Shown piece by piece: positions 44,048 to 55,085 of a DNA stretch of 57,453 nt (its first letter is position 1; each line of letters begins with the position of its first letter). Below the pieces are notes generated by a model. That model was not told where the DNA came from and ran no database searches. It saw nothing but the letters and a program-made list of their open reading frames with translations. Origin of the DNA: Melioribacteraceae bacterium (GTDB lineage Bacteria; Bacteroidota; Ignavibacteria; Ignavibacteriales; Melioribacteraceae); assembly GCA_016927595.1 (NCBI GenBank), contig JAFGMI010000027.1, positions 1-57,453 of the forward strand, written 5' to 3'. Both the position numbers and the translations under genes were made by a program.

Positions 44048-45421
44048 TTATCTTTCTATTCGCGGTGTCTGCAGTTCGTTAAGTCCGGCATACAGTTCTT
44101 CATGAGTTAATTCGTGATCTTCAAGTTTTCCATCGAAGTAATCCTGGTAAGCTGACATATCTAAATAGCCGTGTCCGCAAAGATTAAACAGTATGGTTTT
44201 TTCTTTGTCCTCTTCTTTTGCCTTGTTGGCTTCGCGGATCACCTGTGCAATTCCGTGAGTTGCTTCGGGAGCAGGCAATATGCCTTCGGTGTTGGCGAAC
44301 TTCACTCCCGCTGCAAAGCATTCAAGTTGGTGTATTGCGCTTGCTTCAACCAGTTTGTCCTTAAGAAGCTGACTTACCAAAACGCTTGCGCCGTGGTAAC
44401 GAAGTCCTCCCGCATGTATAGATTCCGGCACGAACGTGTGACCCAGAGTGTACATAGGCAATAATGGCGTTAAGCCTACCGTATCACCGAAATCATATCT
44501 GAATTCCCCTTTTGTTAATTTCGGGCATGATGCAGGTTCAACAGCAATGCATCTTATGTCTTTTCCATTGGTTAGTTTCTGATTAAGAAAGGGGAAAGAT
44601 ATCCCGGCAAAGTTAGAGCCGCCTCCGAGGGGAGCAATTACTATATCGGGATAATCGCCTGCTTTTTCCATTTGTTTAATTGCTTCAAGACCAATCACTG
44701 TTTGATGCATTAATACATGGTTCAAAACGCTTCCTAAGGAATATTTTTTTTCGCCATTGCTGGTTGCAGCTCTTTCAACCGCTTCTGAAATTGCAATACC
44801 TAAACTGCCCGGTGAATTCGGGCTTTTAGCAAGAATTGCTTTTCCCGATTCCGTTTTATCAGTAGGTGATGAATATACTTCCGCTCCCCATGTGTTCATC
44901 AAAAGTTTTCTGTATGGTTTTTGTTCATAGCTGACTCTTACCATGTAAACTTCCAGGTCGATGCCGAACCTTTCACACGCGAAAGCGAGTGCACTTCCCC
45001 ATTGTCCGGCTCCTGTTTCGGTTGTAAGTTTCCTTACTCCTTCTTTCATGTTATAATATGCCTGCGCTACTGCTGTATTCGGTTTATGCGAACCTGCCGG
45101 GCTGACTCCTTCGTACTTGTAATAAATTTTTGCCGGAGTATCCAATTCTTTCTCAAGATTCGTTGCTCTGAACAAAGGTGTTGGTCGCCATAGTTTATAA
45201 ACTTCACGGACTTCTTCCGGTATTTCAATCCAGCGCTCCTGCGCAATTTCCTGTTTAATTAATTCCATAGGAAACAGTGGGGCAAGATCATCCGGTCCGA
45301 TCGGCTGTTTTGTAACCGGATGCAACGATGGGAGCGGTTTGTTTGGCATATCCGCCTGAATGTTATACCACTTTTCAGGTATTTCTTTTTCGTCGAGTAT
45401 AAATTTCCTGTGCGAAATCAT
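44048..45421 (-). CDS. trpB: Tryptophan synthase beta subunit, TrpB2 type
   Basis: PLP enzyme that joins indole and serine to tryptophan, 457 residues. It has the longer N-terminus of the TrpB2 class ([26 protein letters not shown]). [15 protein letters not shown] comes next and [20 protein letters not shown] puts the Schiff-base Lys at 113. [21 protein letters not shown], the phosphate loop [18 protein letters not shown] and the end motif [13 protein letters not shown] complete the fold. It is not linked to trpA or other trp genes. TrpB2 enzymes often act without TrpA on free indole, or as serine-using salvage enzymes; which applies here is open. A good -7 element lies at 45482-45489. Confidence 0.92.
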   Translation of the reverse strand: MISHRKFILDEKEIPEKWYNIQADMPNKPLPSLHPVTKQPIGPDDLAPLFPMELIKQEIAQERWIEIPEEVREVYKLWRPTPLFRATNLEKELDTPAKIYYKYEGVSPAGSHKPNTAVAQAYYNMKEGVRKLTTETGAGQWGSALAFACERFGIDLEVYMVRVSYEQKPYRKLLMNTWGAEVYSSPTDKTESGKAILAKSPNSPGSLGIAISEAVERAATSNGEKKYSLGSVLNHVLMHQTVIGLEAIKQMEKAGDYPDIVIAPLGGGSNFAGISFPFLNQKLTNGKDIRCIAVEPASCPKLTKGEFRYDFGDTVGLTPLLPMYTLGHTFVPESIHAGGLRYHGASVLVSQLLKDKLVEASAIHQLECFAAGVKFANTEGILPAPEATHGIAQVIREANKAKEEDKEKTILFNLCGHGYLDMSAYQDYFDGKLEDHELTHEELYAGLNELQTPRIER

Positions 45422-45481
45422 TTTTAACCGTTTGTTTGTTGATGGAAACTTTTAATTTTCAGAACAATCAATATTAGTTGG

Positions 45482-45489
45482 CAAAGATA
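45482..45489 (-). promoter_or_regulatory. Bacteroidota-type -7 element before trpB2
   Basis: On the minus strand TATCTTTG matches TAnnTTTG exactly, 60 bases before the trpB2 ATG. No clear -33 TTTG is found. Confidence 0.4.
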
Positions 45490-45558
45490 ACATAATATTT
45501 GAAAATTTAAATCAGTTTATGGCTATATTTATTCGCTTTAATAAATAACCATTAATTT

Positions 45559-46038
45559 ATGAGCATAATTATTCTTTCAGGACCCGTTCAAAGCAGAAAA
45601 ACAACTTCAATAATTAAGTGGTCAGATTCAAGGTCAGGAGTTGCAGGAATTGTACAGCCCGTTATTGATAATAAGCGACATCTTCAGGACTTAAGCACCG
45701 GGGAAGTCCGTCTGCTGGAAACGGTTGAGAGCGATACGGACAAAATCTCTGTGGGAAAATTTCTTTTTTCAAAAAAAGTTTTGGAGTGGGGAAAAATTTG
45801 TCTTCTCCATTCAATAAAAATTAATCCCGATTGGATCATTCTCGATGAGGTCGGCAAACTTGAACTGAACGACAAAGGATTAGAGCCTGCAGTAGGGTAT
45901 ATAATATCTGAGGCGTCCGGTCAGAATAAATACTCGTTACTGATTGTTGTCAGAAATTATCTTCTGGATGATTTTATTTCCAGGTACGGATTGAAAAGAT
46001 CAAAACTGAAAATTATTAATGATCTGCACGAAATATAA
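45559..46038 (+). CDS. THEP1-like nucleoside-triphosphatase
   Basis: A 159-residue P-loop protein of the NTPase_1/THEP1 type. The P-loop SGPVQSRKTT (residues 7-16) is unusual: the first half is GPVQS rather than GxxGxGK. The Walker B region is DWIILDEVGKLELNDKGLEPAV, the known THEP1 pattern. Its C-terminal end is LLDDFISRYGLKRSKLKIIND. The gene overlaps the next one (ATG at 46019), and the two are translated in different frames. The pairing with a MobA-like protein suggests a shared task in molybdopterin or nucleotide handling; neither is proven. Confidence 0.7.
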   Translation: MSIIILSGPVQSRKTTSIIKWSDSRSGVAGIVQPVIDNKRHLQDLSTGEVRLLETVESDTDKISVGKFLFSKKVLEWGKICLLHSIKINPDWIILDEVGKLELNDKGLEPAVGYIISEASGQNKYSLLIVVRNYLLDDFISRYGLKRSKLKIINDLHEI

Positions 46039-46705
46039 CATTGCCGGTATTTTGATTGCTTCCGGTTATTCTATAAGAATGGGAAAGTTTAAACCGCTTT
46101 TAAATTACGGGGGTCTCTCTTTTTTATCAGGAACGGTGCTGAAACTTTCTCTCGTGTGCAAAAACATAACCGTTGTCGCCGGCTACAGAGGAGAATTGAT
46201 TAAAGAAGAACTGGATAACTTATTCTCTTCACATTATGAAAACGAAATATTAAATAATTACATCGATACAGCTGCTTCAAAAACAAAAACAATATTCAAC
46301 GAAAAATATGCCTCGGGTATGTTTACCTCATTAAAGGCGGGATTAAAAATGACTCCGGGAAATGATTGGTATATATATCACTTCGTTGATCAGCCCGCGA
46401 TCCCGGTTGGTTTTTATCACGATTTTGTGGAAAACATTAATCCGGATTACGATTGGATACAGCCTGTATTTAACAATACAAAATCTCATCCGATTTTATT
46501 GAGCAAAAAAGCAGCATCAAAAATTTTAAGGGCTTCGGATAATTCTAACTTGAAAGATGTCTCTTCGGGTATAAAACAAAAGCTGTTCTGGAATTGTGGT
46601 TACAAAGAAGTTGTTAATGATATTGATCTCTACGAAGAATATTCTTTCCTGGTCAAGTCATCAAACGTCTCTATATTAAACGATATTCTTGAGATTATTA
46701 ATTAA
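46019..46705 (+). CDS. MobA/MocA-like nucleotidyltransferase
   Basis: NTP-transferase of 228 residues in the MobA/MocA group, which adds a nucleotide to molybdopterin. The N-terminal motif IAGILIASGYSIRMGKFKPLL (residues 8-28) is the GxxxRxGxxKxL NTP-binding signature. ITVVAGYRGELI follows, then NDWYIYHFVDQPAIP, where the conserved metal-binding Asp lies. It overlaps the previous gene by 20 bases. No molybdoenzyme gene is in the window, so whether it makes molybdopterin cytosine dinucleotide is inferred from the family only. Confidence 0.75.
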   Translation: MICTKYNIAGILIASGYSIRMGKFKPLLNYGGLSFLSGTVLKLSLVCKNITVVAGYRGELIKEELDNLFSSHYENEILNNYIDTAASKTKTIFNEKYASGMFTSLKAGLKMTPGNDWYIYHFVDQPAIPVGFYHDFVENINPDYDWIQPVFNNTKSHPILLSKKAASKILRASDNSNLKDVSSGIKQKLFWNCGYKEVVNDIDLYEEYSFLVKSSNVSILNDILEIIN

Positions 46706-47348
46706 ATATATTAAGGCGGGAAATTAACACTGGATTTATTTCGTGCCCCCCATCGTAGTAACCTGTCTCATATTTTACTTTATGCTCGCCCAGTTTCGTC
46801 AGAGCCTTATCTTGAATATCTCGGTTTAAAAGTCTGTCGTCCATACCGAAAACAAATTTAATCCTTGTCGAAACCGACAGTATGCTTGCTTTTTTATAAT
46901 CGGAGTCTCCCGGCGGTACTCCTGCCCACATTATCAGATTATCGATAATAAATTTATTATCTGTAAATATCCGAAATGCCGTTTCAGCGCCCTGGGAAAA
47001 CCCCAGAAAATTACAACTGATTCGTGAAGTATTTAATCCGGCAGTTATTTTATGATACAGGTTGTTTATAAAAGTTTTATGATCTTTTATTTCTGATTCC
47101 CTGTCCTCTTTTGTCATCCAGCTTGCTCCAACTTCCCCAAAAAATCCTTTTTTATAAAATCTGTTTAATCCTTCCGGTGCTACAATAATTAATTTTTCGT
47201 TTTCGAATTCACTAAAAGTATCCAAAAACTCTTTGGCCAGCTGCGCATATCCGTGATAAACAAACCATATACTGTTTGTGTTGAATGACGGTTCACCAAT
47301 TGAAAAAAATCTCGCTGTTTTAACGGTTGTTAAATGTTCTTCTTTCAT
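46698..47348 (-). CDS. Alpha/beta-hydrolase (YpfH/carboxylesterase-like)
   Basis: A 216-residue serine hydrolase. HGYAQLAKEFLDTF is the oxyanion region, and the nucleophile elbow is GFSQGAETAFRI (Ser near residue 118). An Asp in FGMDDRLLN and His in DGGHEINPVLI complete the triad. It resembles small carboxylesterase/phospholipase-like proteins of the YpfH group. The gene overlaps the end of the convergent MobA-like gene by eight bases. No signal peptide is seen. The substrate is unknown. Confidence 0.78.
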   Translation of the reverse strand: MKEEHLTTVKTARFFSIGEPSFNTNSIWFVYHGYAQLAKEFLDTFSEFENEKLIIVAPEGLNRFYKKGFFGEVGASWMTKEDRESEIKDHKTFINNLYHKITAGLNTSRISCNFLGFSQGAETAFRIFTDNKFIIDNLIMWAGVPPGDSDYKKASILSVSTRIKFVFGMDDRLLNRDIQDKALTKLGEHKVKYETGYYDGGHEINPVLISRLNIFN

Positions 47349-47364
47349 TATTAAAACTTTTCCA

Positions 47365-47372
47365 TAAATTTG
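47365..47372 (+). promoter_or_regulatory. Bacteroidota-type -7 element before the secreted repeat protein
   Basis: TAAATTTG matches TAnnTTTG exactly and lies 46 bases before the ATG at 47419. No clear -33 element is seen. Confidence 0.35.
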
Positions 47373-47418
47373 ACTTTGAATTATACATTATTGTTAAAAT
47401 AAAACCGCCGGATTAAAT

Positions 47419-48855
47419 ATGAAAGTTGTTTTTACAGTCCTGATTTTATCAACATTAACATTTGCTAATCCCTACACACTCAACACTACCGACGAGCAAA
47501 TTCTTAATCTCACTTTTAACGAGCAGTTTAACGAAGCAAAAATTCTTTCCGAAAAACAGATCGAACTTAATCCGGACAGTCCTAAATACTATTATTATTT
47601 AATTAACACAATGGTAATGGAATATTTCGATAGAATAACAAGTGTTGATGCGGAAAAAAGAGAAGTGGCGCGTAAAGCTGTCAATTCTGAAATTATCGAA
47701 TACTGCGAAAACGTAATAGATAGGTTTGACGACAAAGAATTAAACGAGCAAGATAAATTTTATTTCGGAACTATACTCGGCTACTTAGCCCGCATTCAGG
47801 GATTAGATCAAGCCTGGTGGAGTGCGTTTCAGTCAGGGATGAAATCTCAGGGAATAATGGAAGATCTCGTAGAGATGAATCCCGACTTTTACGACGCTTA
47901 CCTTCTTATCGGCATGTTCGAATATTATGCTGATCGTTTAAGCGGTGTTGTGGGATTTGTTGCTTCTGTATTTGGATTTTCCGGAGACAGAGAAAAAGGT
48001 CTTGAATATTTACACATCGCATATGAGAAAGGTAATCTTGTTTTCGGACAAGCTGCGCTAACATTAATTGAGGTATACGCAAGCCTCGAGGACAATGAGC
48101 TTGCTTCTCTTAACTATTACAAAAGATTTCTCAGTATATATCCGAACAATAAAAGAATTATGAATGCCTATTGTCATGAGCTTCTTAATACCTGGCGCTT
48201 TGATAAGGTCGACAGTTTAATCCAAATCAATAATTATCTTATTGATGATTACGTTAAAGCCCGGTATTATCATACTACTGGAAACTCTTCCCTGGCAATA
48301 AGACATGCTTCGGCTGCACTGGAGAGCGAAGAGAAAATGTGGAGAGGTGTTAATAATTATGCCAGATATATTCTTGTTTTTAATAACTGGCTTGAAAATA
48401 ATATGTCGGAAGTCGCTGAGAAAAAATCTCTTTTGAATGATTCATTTTCCGAAACATTTAATAGGGCATATAATAATTCTGAAGCTTATATGTGGCTCCA
48501 CAAATTGTCGGTTATGCTTTCCGCCGGAGTCCAGAATGAAGCGCTGGATAAATTCTTAAGGGGCAAGCCGGTTGTGGAGGATGATGAGTTTGAAGGTCAG
48601 TATAATCTTTTGCTGGGTTCATACTATTTATATATGATCAATAATTATGTTGCCGCTGAAAATTATTTTCTAACCCTTGCAGCTTCTGAAAACGACCGTA
48701 ATAAATACACTGCATATAAAGCACTTATTGAAATTTATTTCGAATCAACTGCGGCTAAAACGAAAGTTGAGCGGCTGCTTGTTTTAATTGATGAATTTGA
48801 TAATGACAGATTAGTATACAGATCAAAAGATTTGCAATCAAAATACGCTTTGTGA
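47419..48855 (+). CDS. Secreted helical-repeat (TPR-like) protein
   Basis: Exported protein of 478 residues with a signal peptide (residues 1-16, VVFTVLILSTLTFA). The rest is almost wholly alpha-helical with TPR-like pairs, e.g. QFNEAKILSEKQIELNPDSPKYYYYLI near 31-57, GLEYLHIAYEKGNLVFGQAALTLIEVY and LASLNYYKRFLSIYPNNKRIMNAYCHELL. The repeats are degenerate. I do not recognise a specific family; it looks like periplasmic TPR proteins common in Bacteroidota. It stands alone between a divergent hydrolase gene and a convergent lyase gene. Confidence 0.7.
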   Translation: MKVVFTVLILSTLTFANPYTLNTTDEQILNLTFNEQFNEAKILSEKQIELNPDSPKYYYYLINTMVMEYFDRITSVDAEKREVARKAVNSEIIEYCENVIDRFDDKELNEQDKFYFGTILGYLARIQGLDQAWWSAFQSGMKSQGIMEDLVEMNPDFYDAYLLIGMFEYYADRLSGVVGFVASVFGFSGDREKGLEYLHIAYEKGNLVFGQAALTLIEVYASLEDNELASLNYYKRFLSIYPNNKRIMNAYCHELLNTWRFDKVDSLIQINNYLIDDYVKARYYHTTGNSSLAIRHASAALESEEKMWRGVNNYARYILVFNNWLENNMSEVAEKKSLLNDSFSETFNRAYNNSEAYMWLHKLSVMLSAGVQNEALDKFLRGKPVVEDDEFEGQYNLLLGSYYLYMINNYVAAENYFLTLAASENDRNKYTAYKALIEIYFESTAAKTKVERLLVLIDEFDNDRLVYRSKDLQSKYAL

Positions 48856-48932
48856 AAAGCTGGTGATTTTTCCCTGCCGGCTTTATATGAGCCTGGCGTT
48901 GATTTTCTATTTATATACTCAATCGTTGCAGC

Positions 48933-48968
48933 AAAATGCCGGATTTACCCCGGCATTTTTATTTTTTA
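48933..48968. terminator. Bidirectional terminator between convergent genes
   Basis: A 10-bp stem (aaaatgccgg at 48933-48942 with its complement 48950-48959) and seven-base loop are followed by a T-rich run. The minus strand also has A/T on its side, so it can serve both the secreted repeat protein and the lyase gene. Confidence 0.85.
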
Positions 48969-50180
48969 TACCTTTGCTTCTTCTTTTATTTTCTGACTTG
49001 CATTTTTAAACGCTTGTTCAAGATCATTTATAATATCATTGACATTTTCAATCCCTACCGAGAGTCTTACCAGCCCTTCTGATATACCTGCTACTGCACG
49101 AGCTTTTTCACCCATTGTAAGGTGCGTCATGCTTGCAGGGTGCTGTATAAGTGTTTCAACGCCTCCCAAACTAACTGCCAGCTGGCAGAACTTTACCGAA
49201 TTCATAACCGTTTCCCCTGCGCTAAAACCGCCTTTTACCTCAAATGTTATCATGCCGCCGGAACCTGAATGTTGCACCTTGCCGATTTCATAGCCGGGAT
49301 CATCTTTTAATCCGGGATATTTAACCCATTCGATAGCGGGATGTGCTTTAAGCCATTCAGCTATAATCTGTGCGTTTTCACAATGCCTTTGCATTCTTAT
49401 CGAAAGAGTTTTCAAGCCTCTGTGCACAAGAAACGCATTGAAAGGATCTATTACTCCTCCGAGCTGGTTGAGGGTTTTACGGAAGTGTTTATACGTTGTC
49501 TCGTCATTAACAACTATTACACCCGCAACAACATCTGCGTGACCGTTCAAAAACTTCGTCATACTGTGGACAACAACATCTACGCCGAATTTAATCGGCT
49601 GTTGAAGCGCGGGGCTCATGAATGTATTGTCGACAACAACTTTTGCGTTTACTTTCTTTGCTAATGCGCAAATAGATTTCAAATCAGCAACACTTAAAGT
49701 AGGATTTCCGGGTGTTTCTACGTAAATAACTTTCGTGTTGCTCCTGACTGAACTTTCAACCTCTTCCGTACTAGATGTTTCGACAAAGCTGACTTCAACG
49801 CCCAGTTGAGTAAAAATATTGTTAAGAAGTGTGTTGGTCGGTCCGTAAACCGCTTTTGAACAGACAACATGGTCTCCCGATTTCAGAAGCGAGAAGAATG
49901 TAGTACTTATTGCAGCCATCCCGCTTGCACATCCCAGCGCCTTATATCCTCCTTCAAGATCAGCTACTGCATTTTCCATTGCTTCAACCGTAGGATTTCC
50001 CATTCTGCTGTATATATATCCTTCTCTTTCTCCTTTAAATAAGTCCGCCCCGTGTTTAGCATTTTCAAATTTAAATGTTGATGTCTGGTAAATAGGTGGA
50101 ACTACCGGCCCATACTCGTACTCTTCAATTCCAGAATGCACACACTTTGAATCAAAATGAAGTTTTGAATTTTTAGACAT
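48966..50180 (-). CDS. Cys/Met-metabolism PLP enzyme (cystathionine/methionine gamma-lyase type)
   Basis: Fold type I PLP enzyme, 404 residues. TKCVHSGIEEYEYGPVVPPIYQTSTF-like start, YIYSRMGNPTVEAMENAVADLEGG and GCASGMAAI are family motifs; VHSMTKFLNGH puts the Schiff-base Lys at 209. VETPGNPTLSV and SLGGVETLIQHPASMTH follow. Position 114 in AVYGPTNTLL is Pro, where methionine gamma-lyases have Cys, so gamma-lyase activity on methionine is less likely than cystathionine gamma-lyase or gamma-synthase activity. Which of these cannot be settled by eye. It is preceded by a palindrome (50221-50250) that may regulate it. Confidence 0.85.
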   Translation of the reverse strand: MSKNSKLHFDSKCVHSGIEEYEYGPVVPPIYQTSTFKFENAKHGADLFKGEREGYIYSRMGNPTVEAMENAVADLEGGYKALGCASGMAAISTTFFSLLKSGDHVVCSKAVYGPTNTLLNNIFTQLGVEVSFVETSSTEEVESSVRSNTKVIYVETPGNPTLSVADLKSICALAKKVNAKVVVDNTFMSPALQQPIKFGVDVVVHSMTKFLNGHADVVAGVIVVNDETTYKHFRKTLNQLGGVIDPFNAFLVHRGLKTLSIRMQRHCENAQIIAEWLKAHPAIEWVKYPGLKDDPGYEIGKVQHSGSGGMITFEVKGGFSAGETVMNSVKFCQLAVSLGGVETLIQHPASMTHLTMGEKARAVAGISEGLVRLSVGIENVNDIINDLEQAFKNASQKIKEEAKV

Positions 50181-50220
50181 GATTTTTCCTAAAATATTAT
50201 TTTGAATTATCTGTTTTATA

Positions 50221-50250
50221 TAACTTAAACTACCCGAGGGTATTAAGTTT
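50221..50250 (-). promoter_or_regulatory. Inverted repeat before the Cys/Met lyase gene
   Basis: The inner palindrome taccc-ga-gggta (50231-50242) is extended, after a two-base bulge, by aacttaa (50222-50228) and ttaagtt (50243-50249). It lies 41-70 bases before the lyase ATG and next to the gyrA terminator. It could be an operator or the stem of a short leader structure. It is too short for a SAM riboswitch. Confidence 0.4.
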
Positions 50251-50251
50251 A

Positions 50252-50281
50252 AAATAAAAAAGTCCGGTTGTCCGGACTTTT
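50252..50281 (-). terminator. Rho-independent terminator after gyrA
   Basis: A 10-bp stem (50258-50267 with 50272-50281, four-base loop) is followed on the minus strand by a TTTTTATTTT run. It lies four bases after the gyrA stop and closes the replication gene block. Confidence 0.88.
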
Positions 50282-50285
50282 CAGT

Positions 50286-52769
50286 TTATCCAAGTTCCTC
50301 CTGCTCAATATCATCGGAGCCGTTTCCGTTTGTTCCCAGTTCATGTTCTTCGGAAACAACACGGGCAATATCTGCAATTGAATCCTCTTCGTTCAACCTG
50401 ATAAGTCTTACGCCCTGAGTATTTCTACCCATAACTCTTATGTCTTTGGCAGACTGTCTTATTACCATTCCATGATTTGTAATGATCACAAGTTCGTCGG
50501 TATCATTAACTTCCATCAATGCAATCAGGTTGCCGTTTTTATCGCCTGTTTTGACAGTAATTATTCCCTTACCGCCACGTTTTGTAATTCTGTAGTCATC
50601 TATCTCGCTTCGTTTGCCAAGTCCCTTTTCCGTTACCACAAGCAGAGTTGAAGCGCTTCTTACAACTATAAAGCCCATCACTTCATCTTCTTTGCCGAGA
50701 TTTATTCCGCGGACGCCCGTAGAAGTTCTTCCCATATCTCTAACATCTTTTTCGTTGAACCTGATAGCCATTCCTTTACGAGTTCCGATTATTATGTCGT
50801 TGTTTCCGTCTGTCATTTTTACTTCTACCAGGGTATCGCCTTTCACAAGGTTGATTGCTGCTATGCCGCCTCTGCGTACATTAGAATAAGCCGAGAGAAC
50901 CGTTTTCTTGGCAGTCCCGTTTTTTGTTACCATCATCAGATATTTGTCGTCCGAAAATTCTTTTACCGTTACGAATGCTGTAATTTTCTCTTCTTTATCC
51001 TTTTCAAGCAGATTGAGTATAGAGCGACCTCTTGATGCTCTTCCCCCCTCCGGAATTTCATGTACTTTGAGCCAGTAACATTTTCCCTGATCAGTGAAAA
51101 ACATAATATAGTGATGTGTTGATGCGATAAACATATGCTCGATAAAATCTTCGTCTTTAGTTCCTGCTCCTGTAACGCCTTTTCCGCCTCTTGCCTGTCT
51201 TCTATATCCGCTCACAGGAAATCTTTTAATGAAACCCTTGTGTGAAATTGTAACAACAACATCTTCTTCGGCAATTATGTCTTCAAGAGAAAATTCTTTG
51301 TAATCGTAAATTATTTCCGTTCGTCTTTCATCGCCGTACTTTTCTTTCAGAAGTAACAATTCATCTTTTATTATCTTGAACCTTCTCTTCTCATTATCCA
51401 GAATACCTTTTAGTTTTTCAATAAGCTTAATAGTCTCTTTGTACTCGTCTTCAATTTTCTTTCTCTCAAGTCCGGTTAATCTCTGCAACCTCATATCAAG
51501 AATTGCTTTCGCCTGAATATCCGAGAGTTTGAATTTTCTCATTAAGTTTGCTTTAGCCGTTTCAACATCTCTTGATTTCTTAATCGTTTCTATAACTTCG
51601 TCAATGTTGTCTAAGGCAATAATATAACCTTCAAGAATATGTGCTCTTCGTTCCGCCGCTTCCAGCTCGAACTTTGTTCTTTTAACCAGCACATCCATCC
51701 TGTGGTTGATAAAATGCTGCATCATTTCCTTAAGTTCCAGAACTTTGGGAACACCGTTCACCAGGGCAAGCATTATAACTCCGAAAGTTACCTGCATCTG
51801 TGTGTGTTTAAATAACTGATTAAGTATTACGGCAGGCTGAGCGTCTCTTTTCATTTCGATGACTATTCGTAAGCCGTCTCTGTCTGATTCGTCTCTTATG
51901 TTCGTTATGTCATTTAACTTTCCTGAACGAACCAGTTCCGCAATTTTTTCAATAAGGTTGGCTTTGTTTACCTGATAGGGTAATTCTGTAATTACAATGG
52001 TTTCCCTGTCGTTCTTGTGCATTTCAATGTTTGCTTTAGCCCGTATGACTATTCTTCCTCGTCCGGTAGTATAAGCTTCCCGTACTCCTTCGTATCCGTA
52101 GATTATACCTCCGGTAGGAAAATCAGGAGCTTTAACAAATTTCAGCAAATCTTCTGATTTCAACTTTGGTTTATCAATAAGCTCTATTAAGCCGTCGATT
52201 ACTTCATTTATATTGTGAGGAGGTATATTTGTTGCCATTCCTACAGCTATACCGCTTGAGCCGTTTATCAAAAGATTTGGAAGATATGCCGGCATTACTG
52301 TCGGTTCCTGAAGCGAATCATCGAAGTTCGGGGAAAAATTCACTGTGTTCTTATCCAGATCCCTTAACATTTCTTCTGTAATTCTTGCCATTCTTGCTTC
52401 TGTGTAACGCATTGCCGCGGCGCCATCGCCATCAACTGATCCAAAGTTCCCCTGTCCGTCAACTAACGGATACCTAAGCGAAAATTCCTGTACCATTCTA
52501 ACCATCGTTTCATACACCGCACTATCGCCGTGGGGGTGGTATTTACCCAACACTTCACCGACTATTCTCGCTGATTTTTTATAAGGTTTATTGTAAGCCA
52601 GTCCAAGCTCATGCATTCCATAAAGAACCCTTCGGTGAACTGGTTTTAATCCGTCTCTTACATCAGGAAGTGCTCTTGCAACTATTACAGACATAGCGTA
52701 GTCGATGTATGAAGACTTCATTTCGTCTTCAAGTGAAACCGGGAGTATTTTTTCAAAAATTGTTGCCAT
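50286..52769 (-). CDS. gyrA: DNA gyrase subunit A
   Basis: Breakage-reunion subunit of gyrase, 827 residues. [33 protein letters not shown] is the family start, [18 protein letters not shown] is the quinolone-resistance region with Ser at the usual first site and Glu at the second, and [10 protein letters not shown] carries the catalytic Tyr. The C-terminal beta-pinwheel starts near residue 510 with the GyrA box QARGGKG, which shows this is GyrA and not ParC. It follows gyrB by 46 bases. The acidic tail (last 20 residues) is usual. Confidence 0.97.
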   Translation of the reverse strand: MATIFEKILPVSLEDEMKSSYIDYAMSVIVARALPDVRDGLKPVHRRVLYGMHELGLAYNKPYKKSARIVGEVLGKYHPHGDSAVYETMVRMVQEFSLRYPLVDGQGNFGSVDGDGAAAMRYTEARMARITEEMLRDLDKNTVNFSPNFDDSLQEPTVMPAYLPNLLINGSSGIAVGMATNIPPHNINEVIDGLIELIDKPKLKSEDLLKFVKAPDFPTGGIIYGYEGVREAYTTGRGRIVIRAKANIEMHKNDRETIVITELPYQVNKANLIEKIAELVRSGKLNDITNIRDESDRDGLRIVIEMKRDAQPAVILNQLFKHTQMQVTFGVIMLALVNGVPKVLELKEMMQHFINHRMDVLVKRTKFELEAAERRAHILEGYIIALDNIDEVIETIKKSRDVETAKANLMRKFKLSDIQAKAILDMRLQRLTGLERKKIEDEYKETIKLIEKLKGILDNEKRRFKIIKDELLLLKEKYGDERRTEIIYDYKEFSLEDIIAEEDVVVTISHKGFIKRFPVSGYRRQARGGKGVTGAGTKDEDFIEHMFIASTHHYIMFFTDQGKCYWLKVHEIPEGGRASRGRSILNLLEKDKEEKITAFVTVKEFSDDKYLMMVTKNGTAKKTVLSAYSNVRRGGIAAINLVKGDTLVEVKMTDGNNDIIIGTRKGMAIRFNEKDVRDMGRTSTGVRGINLGKEDEVMGFIVVRSASTLLVVTEKGLGKRSEIDDYRITKRGGKGIITVKTGDKNGNLIALMEVNDTDELVIITNHGMVIRQSAKDIRVMGRNTQGVRLIRLNEEDSIADIARVVSEEHELGTNGNGSDDIEQEELG

Positions 52770-52815
52770 TTTTACTCTGCTATTTTTTATTCAAAACTGT
52801 AAAAATTATTTTTTA

Positions 52816-54789
<1,974 letters not shown>

Positions 54790-54800
54790 TTAAATCTGTT

Positions 54801-55085
54801 TTATAAAAATTTTATTGTTTCAATTACTTCTTCATTAAAGTATCTGTTTATTTTTTTTACTATGAGAGACTGTTTAAAATTTAGTTCGCTTCTCCAGACA
54901 GAATTTTCAACTCTAAGAAATAGTTTTCCTTTCTCAACTTTTTTTGCCTCGGCTACTTTTACCAGATCTGGAAAAATCTCGTAAAATTTTTCAACAACAT
55001 CATGCTCTTTCGCTTTAATTCTTAGTTTTTCAAATTCCTTCTCTCTATCTATAATATCCTTAATGCTTTTTATTTCTTTACGCAT
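54801..55085 (-). CDS. DUF721-family protein
   Basis: A 94-residue DUF721 (DciA-related) protein: IKDIIDREKEFEKLRIK at the N-terminus, then VEKFYEIFPDLVKVAEAKKVEKGKLFLRVENSVWRSELNFKQSLIVKKINRYF, the family's core (about residues 35-87). DUF721 proteins near recF are linked to replicative-helicase loading in other bacteria. It begins inside the last codons of recF (overlap of eight bases), which supports co-translation. Confidence 0.8.
   Translation of the reverse strand: MRKEIKSIKDIIDREKEFEKLRIKAKEHDVVEKFYEIFPDLVKVAEAKKVEKGKLFLRVENSVWRSELNFKQSLIVKKINRYFNEEVIETIKFL

Noticed and set aside
48966-50180. Firm naming as methionine gamma-lyase
   Set aside because: Position 114 is Pro where methionine gamma-lyases have Cys, so the exact activity is left open.
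50181-50285. SAM riboswitch before the Cys/Met lyase
   Set aside because: The leader is only about 75 bases long before the gyrA terminator and shows a single palindrome, too little for a SAM aptamer.
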